Shown here piece by piece: positions 59,537 through 64,000 of a stretch of DNA of 64,000 nucleotides. Below the pieces are notes generated by a model. The model searched no databases. It saw only the letters and a list, made by a program, of their open reading frames with translations, and was not told the DNA's origin. The position numbers were made by a program, and so were the translations under genes. Source of the stretch: Actinoplanes aureus (GTDB lineage: Bacteria > Actinomycetota > Actinomycetes > Mycobacteriales > Micromonosporaceae); assembly GCF_015704865.1 (NCBI RefSeq), contig NZ_JADQTO010000007.1, positions 186,001 to 250,000 of the forward strand. Reading direction: 5' to 3'. Position 1 is the stretch's first letter. Every line of letters starts with the position of its first letter.

Positions 59537-60043
59537 TCAGCCGTTCGCCTTGAGGCAGAGCAGGTAGCCGCCGCTCTCCTTGCTGCCGATGACCGAGCCC
59601 TCCTCACCCTCCTTGAGCTTCGCGTCGAAGGTCGGGTCGCAGGCCGTGCTGTACACGTCCGAGACACCGTCGACGCGGCCCAGCACGGTGAACTTCGCGT
59701 CGGTCGCCGAGCACTCGGTGACCTCGGCCTCGACCTCGGTCGCCGTGTCGCTCAGCCCGGACTTGATCGCCAGGCAGTCGCCCGCCTTCGCGTCGCCGGT
59801 CGGGTCCTCCCGGAGCATGTTGCCGAGGCCGGTCTTCAGCGCCACGACCACCACGATGATCAGCAGACCGCCGAGCAGGCCGAGGATCTTCTTGCCCACC
59901 GACTTCTTCTTCGGCGGGACCACGGGCGGCACCGCACCCGGGACCTCACCGGAGTTCGGCGGGGGGAAACCGGGTGTTCCCGCGTTCGGCGGCGGGAAGG
60001 CCTGCCCGCCAGCGGGCTGAGTCGGCACAGCCGGGTCAGTCAT
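59537..60043 (-). CDS. LppU-like single-pass membrane protein
   Basis: A 168-residue protein with a Pro/Gly-rich cytoplasmic N-terminus (about 1-45, repeated FPPPNAG/FPPPNSG), a basic patch PPKKKSVGKK, one membrane helix (ILGLLGGLLIIVVVVAL, about 52-68) and an exported domain with four Cys (AGDCLAIK, VTECSATD, STACDPTF, YLLCLKANG). This matches the LppU/SCO3897 family as I recall it. Function unknown. It is monocistronic, with its own terminator. Confidence 0.8.
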   Translation of the reverse strand: MTDPAVPTQPAGGQAFPPPNAGTPGFPPPNSGEVPGAVPPVVPPKKKSVGKKILGLLGGLLIIVVVVALKTGLGNMLREDPTGDAKAGDCLAIKSGLSDTATEVEAEVTECSATDAKFTVLGRVDGVSDVYSTACDPTFDAKLKEGEEGSVIGSKESGGYLLCLKANG

Positions 60044-60138
60044 GGATCTTCCTTGGATTCGAGGGGTGCGGCCGGAGAGCCGACCGCCACGGGAGGATAG
60101 CGATCGCTATCGCTCCCGCGCGACCCCATGACCAGGCT

Positions 60139-61119
60139 TTATTTGCTGGCCGCCGGGGTCGGGACGGAGGGTGACGGTGCCGCCCCGGACGGTTCCACCG
60201 GCGTCGGTGCGGTCGTCGGCTCGGGCGTCGGCCCCGCCTCGGTCTCGCCGGGCGTGGCCACCAGGAACGGCGCCTGGTCCGGGCAGCGCGGGTAGCCGAG
60301 CTGACGACTCTCCCGCCACTCGCCGGTCACCTGATCGGTGCAGCCGTTGTCGCCGAGCCGGATCGGTTGACCGTTCTGGTCGTAGAGTTGCGCGCCCTTG
60401 ATGAGCCGGCCCTGGTTGTCGTAGACGAACACGTCCTGGACGTGGCCGAACTCGCTGACGTAGCTGGTGTCCATGTAGCTGGTGGACTGACGGGCCTGCC
60501 CGTCCGCCTCGAAGAAGCCGACCACCGCGTAGATCGCCAGCACCGCCGTGCCGGCCTTCAGCAGCAGCCGGGGAACCGGCTTGGCGGGCTGGCCGCGCCG
60601 GCCCAGCCAGATCGAGCCGAGGATCGCGCCGGCCAGCAGTAGCAGGGCGAACAATTCGTTGTCGACGACGCGGGGCAGCAGCCCGATGCGTGCGCTGTTG
60701 TCGTCGAAGATGTAGGCGAACGCCATGGCGGCGAGGTAACCGCGCAGCACCCACCACGCGGGACGCAGCAGCACGAGGAAGTCGCTGGCTTTCGCGTACC
60801 CCAGAAGGGGTCCGGTCCGGTCATCGATCCGCCGCGTCGCCTCGCCGAGCCGCCCCCGCAGCTCGGCGAGGCGGGCGGCACGCGCCGGCGGCCGCGGCGC
60901 GGAGCCGGTGATGCCGGCGCTCGCGCTCAGTTCCGCGGCGTAGGCCTGCGGGGTGCCGAGGCGTTCGGTGAGCGAGCCACCGCCCTCGGCGAGCACCTCG
61001 GCGAGATGTTCCGGAAGATCCTCGAGCAGCTCCTCGCGAGTGGCCGCCGGCAGGTGGGCGAGCGCCTGCCGCACCCCCTCGACGTAGAGGGAGATCTCGT
61101 CCTGTGCCGTCAGGTTCAC
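60139..61119 (-). CDS. HAAS-domain (DUF1700-like) membrane protein
   Basis: A 326-residue protein. The N-terminal 75 residues are a HAAS/DUF1700 signalling domain (ISLYVEGVRQALAHLPAATR, EELLEDLPEHLAEVLAEGGG). Then come four membrane helices between about 115 and 210 (LRPAWWVLRGYLAAMAFAYI, NELFALLLLAGAILGSIWLG, LLLKAGTAVLAIYAVVGFF), and an exported C-terminal domain ending in a Pro/Thr-rich tail. It overlaps the PadR gene by 4 nt (ATGA). PadR-HAAS pairs are common: the regulator controls the membrane protein, which is thought to sense envelope state. Confidence 0.85.
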   Translation of the reverse strand: MNLTAQDEISLYVEGVRQALAHLPAATREELLEDLPEHLAEVLAEGGGSLTERLGTPQAYAAELSASAGITGSAPRPPARAARLAELRGRLGEATRRIDDRTGPLLGYAKASDFLVLLRPAWWVLRGYLAAMAFAYIFDDNSARIGLLPRVVDNELFALLLLAGAILGSIWLGRRGQPAKPVPRLLLKAGTAVLAIYAVVGFFEADGQARQSTSYMDTSYVSEFGHVQDVFVYDNQGRLIKGAQLYDQNGQPIRLGDNGCTDQVTGEWRESRQLGYPRCPDQAPFLVATPGETEAGPTPEPTTAPTPVEPSGAAPSPSVPTPAASK

Positions 61120-61445
61120 GCCGTCCCCCGCTCGCGAAGCAGATCATCCATGATCGAAGCAAAGCCGTGCCACACCTTGCCGGAGCGCTGCAATTCGGCG
61201 CGCCCGGCCTCGTTGAGGGCGTAGTACTTCCGGTGTGGCCCCTCGTCGCTGGGGACCACGTAGCTGTTCAGCAGGCCGCCGTTGAAGAGGCGGCGCAGCG
61301 TGCCGTAGACGGAGGCGTCGCCGACGTCCTCCAGGCCGGCGGAGCGCAGGCGGCGCAGGATGTCGTAGCCGTAGCCGTCCTCGTCCCGCAGGACGGCGAG
61401 GACAGCCAGGTCGAGCACGCCCTTGAGTAGCTGGGTCGGATCCAC
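61116..61445 (-). CDS. PadR-family transcriptional regulator
   Basis: A 109-residue winged-helix PadR protein: QLLKGVLDLAVLAVLRDEDG, YGYDILRRLRSAGLEDVGDA, SVYGTLRRLFNGGLLNSYVV, then KYYALNEAGRAELQRSGKVW. Start chosen at the GTG giving VDPTQLLKGV; GTG 61454 is also possible, and no Shine-Dalgarno site is seen. Co-translated with the HAAS-domain membrane protein, which it probably represses (family pattern). Confidence 0.92.
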   Translation of the reverse strand: MDPTQLLKGVLDLAVLAVLRDEDGYGYDILRRLRSAGLEDVGDASVYGTLRRLFNGGLLNSYVVPSDEGPHRKYYALNEAGRAELQRSGKVWHGFASIMDDLLRERGTA

Positions 61446-61514
61446 GCGTGGCACACTACTGCGCAATCCGAAGTACCGTCAACAGCGCGCTACCGTGCCT
61501 GGTGGTGCGGTGCT

Positions 61515-62426
61515 TCAGTTCGCAGCCAGTCCGAAGGCGATGCCGTCGAGGATGTCGTGCTCGGACGCGATCACGAAGTGGTGGCCGGTGCGCTCCTGGA
61601 TGATCCGCATGATCAGGGCGCCGGCACCGATCACGTCGGCGCGGCCGGGATGCATCACCGGCAGGGCCCGGCGTTCGGCGACGGTCATCGCCAGCAGCTC
61701 GCGCGTCACCCGGGTGACCTCGGCGGCGTCGACCCGGCTGTGGTGGATGCGCTCGGAGTCGTACTCCGGAAGGTCGTGGGCCAGAGCGGCGACGGTCGTG
61801 ACCGTACCGGCCAGGCCGACAAGCGTCTTCGCCTCCCGGCCGGGCACGGCCGCCAGGGCCGTGTCGACGGCCGCCGTGATGTCCGCCTCCGCGGCGGCGA
61901 TCTCGGCCGGGGTGGGCGGGTCGCTGTGCAGGTGCCGCTCGGTCATCCGGACGCAGCCGATGTCCATTGAGATCGCCCGCTCGACCGTGGCGGTGCCGGT
62001 GACGAACTCGGTGGAACCGCCGCCCAGGTCGTAGACCAGGTACGGCCCGGGTGCGTCCAGACCCTGCACCGCGCCGAGGAAGGAGAGCTGAGCCTCCTCC
62101 TCGCCGGTGATCACCTCGGGGTCGACGCCCAGCACGCCGCGGACCATGTCGCGGAAGTCCTGCGCGTTCTTCGCGTCCCGGCTCGCCGAGGTGGCACACA
62201 TCCGGACCCGGGTGACGCCCAGCTCGGCGATCTCGGCCGCGTAGCCGAGCAGCGCCTGCCGGGTGCGCTCGATCGCGGCCGGTGCCAGCACCCCGGTACG
62301 GTCGACGCCCTCCCCCAGCCGGACGATCTCCATCCGGCGGGCCACGTCGACCAGCTTGTCCCCGGACACGTCGGCGATCAGCAGGCGGATCGCGTTGGTC
62401 CCACAGTCGATGGCGGCGACTCTCAT
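61515..62426 (-). CDS. ppx: Ppx/GppA-family exopolyphosphatase
   Basis: A 303-residue single-domain Ppx/GppA phosphatase of the actinobacterial short type (no HD domain). ASKHA motifs: MRVAAIDCGTNAIRLLIAD, VRMCATSASRDAKNAQDF, ITGEEEAQLSFLGAVQG, YLVYDLGGGSTEFVTGT and LVGLAGTVTTVAALAHDL. It hydrolyses polyphosphate or pppGpp. GAAAGG lies about 7 nt before the ATG. It follows argA by 10 bp in the ftsB-DUF501-argA-ppx run. PPK2 and the CYTH-CHAD protein of this window act on the same polymer. Confidence 0.93.
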   Translation of the reverse strand: MRVAAIDCGTNAIRLLIADVSGDKLVDVARRMEIVRLGEGVDRTGVLAPAAIERTRQALLGYAAEIAELGVTRVRMCATSASRDAKNAQDFRDMVRGVLGVDPEVITGEEEAQLSFLGAVQGLDAPGPYLVYDLGGGSTEFVTGTATVERAISMDIGCVRMTERHLHSDPPTPAEIAAAEADITAAVDTALAAVPGREAKTLVGLAGTVTTVAALAHDLPEYDSERIHHSRVDAAEVTRVTRELLAMTVAERRALPVMHPGRADVIGAGALIMRIIQERTGHHFVIASEHDILDGIAFGLAAN

Positions 62427-62436
62427 CCGGTGCCTT

Positions 62437-62931
62437 TCACAGGTGCAGCAGCATTCTCGTGTTGCCCAGGGTGTTCGGCTTGACCCGCTCCAGGTCCAGG
62501 AACTCGGCGACACCCTCGTCGTACGAGCGCAGCAGCTGCTCGTAGACCGAGTGCGGCACCGGCGCCCCGTCGATCTCGGTGAACCCGAACGAGCCGAAGA
62601 ACCGGGTCTCGAAGGTGAGGCAGAAGACCCGGGCCACGCCCAGCTCGCGCGCCTGGTCGATGAGGGCGGCGACGATCCGGTGGCCGATCTTCCGCCCGCG
62701 CATCGACGGGTCGACGGCGACCGTCCGGATCTCCGCCAGGTCCTCCCACATCACGTGCAGAGCGCCGCAGCCGACCACCTGGTCGTCCTCGTCCGCCGCC
62801 ACCCAGAACTCCTGCACCTGCTCGTACAGGGTGACGGTGGCCTTGCTGAGCAGGCGCCGGTCGGTGGTGTACGTGTCGACCAGGGCCCGGATCGCCTTGA
62901 TGTCCCTGGTCCGCGCGCGACGGACGATCAT
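62437..62931 (-). CDS. argA: Amino-acid N-acetyltransferase (stand-alone ArgA type)
   Basis: A 164-residue GNAT of the short actinobacterial ArgA kind, which acetylates glutamate for arginine synthesis. Seen: IVRRARTRDIKAIRALVDTY, FWVAADEDDQVVGCGALHVM, LAEIRTVAVDPSMRGRKIGH (acetyl-CoA loop), FCLTFETRFFGSFGFTEIDG and YEQLLRSYDEGVAEFLDL. It lacks the kinase-like domain of E. coli ArgA. It overlaps DUF501 by 4 nt, so it is inserted into the usual DUF501-ppx order and co-translated. ArgJ could share its role. Confidence 0.88.
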   Translation of the reverse strand: MIVRRARTRDIKAIRALVDTYTTDRRLLSKATVTLYEQVQEFWVAADEDDQVVGCGALHVMWEDLAEIRTVAVDPSMRGRKIGHRIVAALIDQARELGVARVFCLTFETRFFGSFGFTEIDGAPVPHSVYEQLLRSYDEGVAEFLDLERVKPNTLGNTRMLLHL

Positions 62932-63413
62932 CGGGGCACGCAGGATCCGCCGGACCAGTACGGCCCGATCGCGTCCCGCACCTCGTCACCGAACGGGTTC
63001 ACCCCCGGCCCCGCGGCCAGCGCGTGACCGAGGTGCACGTGCAGGCACTTCACCCGGTCCGGCATCCCGCCCGCACTCACCTTGGCGATCTCCGGGACGT
63101 CCTCGATGGCGGTCCGCCGGTCCAGATAGTCCTGGTGCGCTTCGGCGTACCGCTTCGCCAGCTCGGGATCGGTGCTCAGCCGCTCCTGCATGTCCCGCAT
63201 CACTCCGGCGGATTCCAGCCGGCTGCACGCCGCGGTGGCGTGTGGACAGGTCAGATAGAAGAGCGTGGGAAACGGGGTGCCGTCGTCGAGGCGTGGCGCG
63301 GTCTCCACCACGTCCGGGTTGCCGCACGGGCAGCGGTGCGCGACCGCGCGGGTGCCGCGGGGGCGGCGGCCCAACTGGGCCTCGACGATGTCGAGATCGT
63401 CTTCCATTTCCAT
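62928..63413 (-). CDS. DUF501-family protein
   Basis: A 161-residue DUF501 protein. It has a Cys/His pattern AHRCPCGNPDVVETAPRLDD, then FPTLFYLTCPHATAACSRLE, with a likely metal site, and a C-terminal block VSAGGMPDRVKCLHVHLGHA, LAAGPGVNPFGDEV. From memory, DUF501 genes lie between ftsB/divIC and ppx throughout actinobacteria, as here. Function unknown. Start and stop overlap both neighbours by 1-4 nt. Confidence 0.92.
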   Translation of the reverse strand: MEMEDDLDIVEAQLGRRPRGTRAVAHRCPCGNPDVVETAPRLDDGTPFPTLFYLTCPHATAACSRLESAGVMRDMQERLSTDPELAKRYAEAHQDYLDRRTAIEDVPEIAKVSAGGMPDRVKCLHVHLGHALAAGPGVNPFGDEVRDAIGPYWSGGSCVPR

Positions 63414-63964
63414 CAGTCAGCAGGCTCGGCATTCGCGGCTTGGACGCTGCTCCACAGCGTGTCGTACCAGCGGTCCGGGGCGGCCGCCGGCGCTTTCTCC
63501 TCGGCGTCGCGAGCGGCGCCTGCGGCATCGTAGTAGACCAGCAGCGGCGTCTCGCCGGGACGCACGTAGAAGAAGTTCTCCCGGGCCTGGATCCGCTGGT
63601 ACTCCGGATCGTTCCATTTCTCCAGCTCTTTGGCCGTGGCGGCGATCTTCGCCTGCTGGTCGGCCTTGGCCCGCTCCATCTCGGCGATCTGGGACTCCTG
63701 CTCCAGGTACACCCGCAGGGGGTAGGTGTAGGCCAGAGCCAGCGCGACGAAGACCGCGATCAGGACGGTGGCGCGCCCGGTCAGGGCGCGATGGCGGGGA
63801 GCGTCGGTGCGCTTGGCGGCGGCGCCGCCGTCGGAGGATCCAGGGGTACGCCGAGACGACGGCACCCGGATCGGCCCGGTGTTCCGGGTCCGGGAGGGGG
63901 TCGGCCGTCCCGCTGCGGCGCGGCGGGACGGGCCCTGACCGCTCGGCATGCGGCGTTGCGTCAT
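63413..63964 (-). CDS. FtsB/DivIC-family septum formation initiator
   Basis: A 183-residue division protein. A basic, disordered cytoplasmic N-terminus (about 1-60) is followed by one membrane helix (GRATVLIAVFVALALAYTYP, about 63-82), an extracellular coiled coil (LEQESQIAEMERAKADQQAK, IAATAKELEKWNDPEY) and the family end block YQRIQARENFFYVRPGETPL. It would join FtsL/FtsQ in the divisome. First gene of the ftsB-DUF501-argA-ppx run; eno is expected just outside the window. Confidence 0.92.
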   Translation of the reverse strand: MTQRRMPSGQGPSRRAAAGRPTPSRTRNTGPIRVPSSRRTPGSSDGGAAAKRTDAPRHRALTGRATVLIAVFVALALAYTYPLRVYLEQESQIAEMERAKADQQAKIAATAKELEKWNDPEYQRIQARENFFYVRPGETPLLVYYDAAGAARDAEEKAPAAAPDRWYDTLWSSVQAANAEPAD

Positions 63965-64000
63965 CTCCTGCCCCTCCCGCCGGTCGTCAGTTGTCGTGAC

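Overview
The window is high-GC actinobacterial chromosome, most probably from Micromonosporaceae and perhaps Actinoplanes. The signs are mycothiol conjugate amidase (mca), a RepSA/serine-integrase element of the actinomycete integrative type, DUF4307, DUF501 and DUF58-MoxR clusters, many GTG starts, and several genes with a TANNNT box 6-7 nt before the start codon (probably leaderless). No rRNA or CRISPR array was found. One tRNA-Leu(UAA) is present.

Layout. 1-9.3 kb: a LacI regulator with a secreted glycosidase, an alpha/beta hydrolase with a methyltransferase, a MmyB-type regulator divergent from a FAD oxidoreductase, an MBL hydrolase, a second methyltransferase and an acyl-CoA dehydrogenase. 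9.5-14.7 kb: one 1722-residue polytopic membrane protein. 14.8-29.5 kb: purE-purK, a Uma2 nuclease-like protein, a YyaL-type thioredoxin-domain protein, a GGDEF-EAL protein with a degenerate GGDEF motif, mca, greA, ilvA, an amidase, metB, a HIT protein and msrA.

29.36-36.96 kb: a 7.6-kb integrative element inserted inside msrA. Its ends share the 14-bp core TACCACCAGCAGTA. The displaced native msrA 3' end and terminator lie on the far side, and the element supplies a substitute 3' end that includes both resolving cysteines. Cargo: a short GntR regulator, a small membrane protein, a two-gene membrane module whose second product looks like a histone fold tethered to two membrane helices, a divergent pair with a NYN-type nuclease, a RepSA-like rolling-circle initiator and a large serine integrase. 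No transfer gene is visible. 37-39.2 kb is scar tissue: a frameshifted AbiEii-like toxin/partner pair, a third partial att-like sequence and a low-GC membrane gene.

39.2-64 kb is core genome again: GNAT, RNase Z with a strongly structured leader region, PPK2, CYTH-CHAD, an HtrA-like protease, cystathionine beta-synthase, two tandem SGNH hydrolases (the second lacking the block III Asn), a thiolase, a Bax-inhibitor-1 protein, type II NADH dehydrogenase, the MoxR/DUF58/DUF4129 cluster, UdgB, PadR with a HAAS-domain membrane protein, and Ppx/ArgA/DUF501/FtsB at the right edge.

Links between genes: metB and cbs give both halves of transsulfuration; ppk2, CYTH-CHAD and ppx concern polyphosphate; mca and msrA concern thiol and oxidative stress. 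The most novel parts are the msrA-splicing element with its membrane histone-fold pair, and the structured RNA with a tiny reading frame upstream of rnz.
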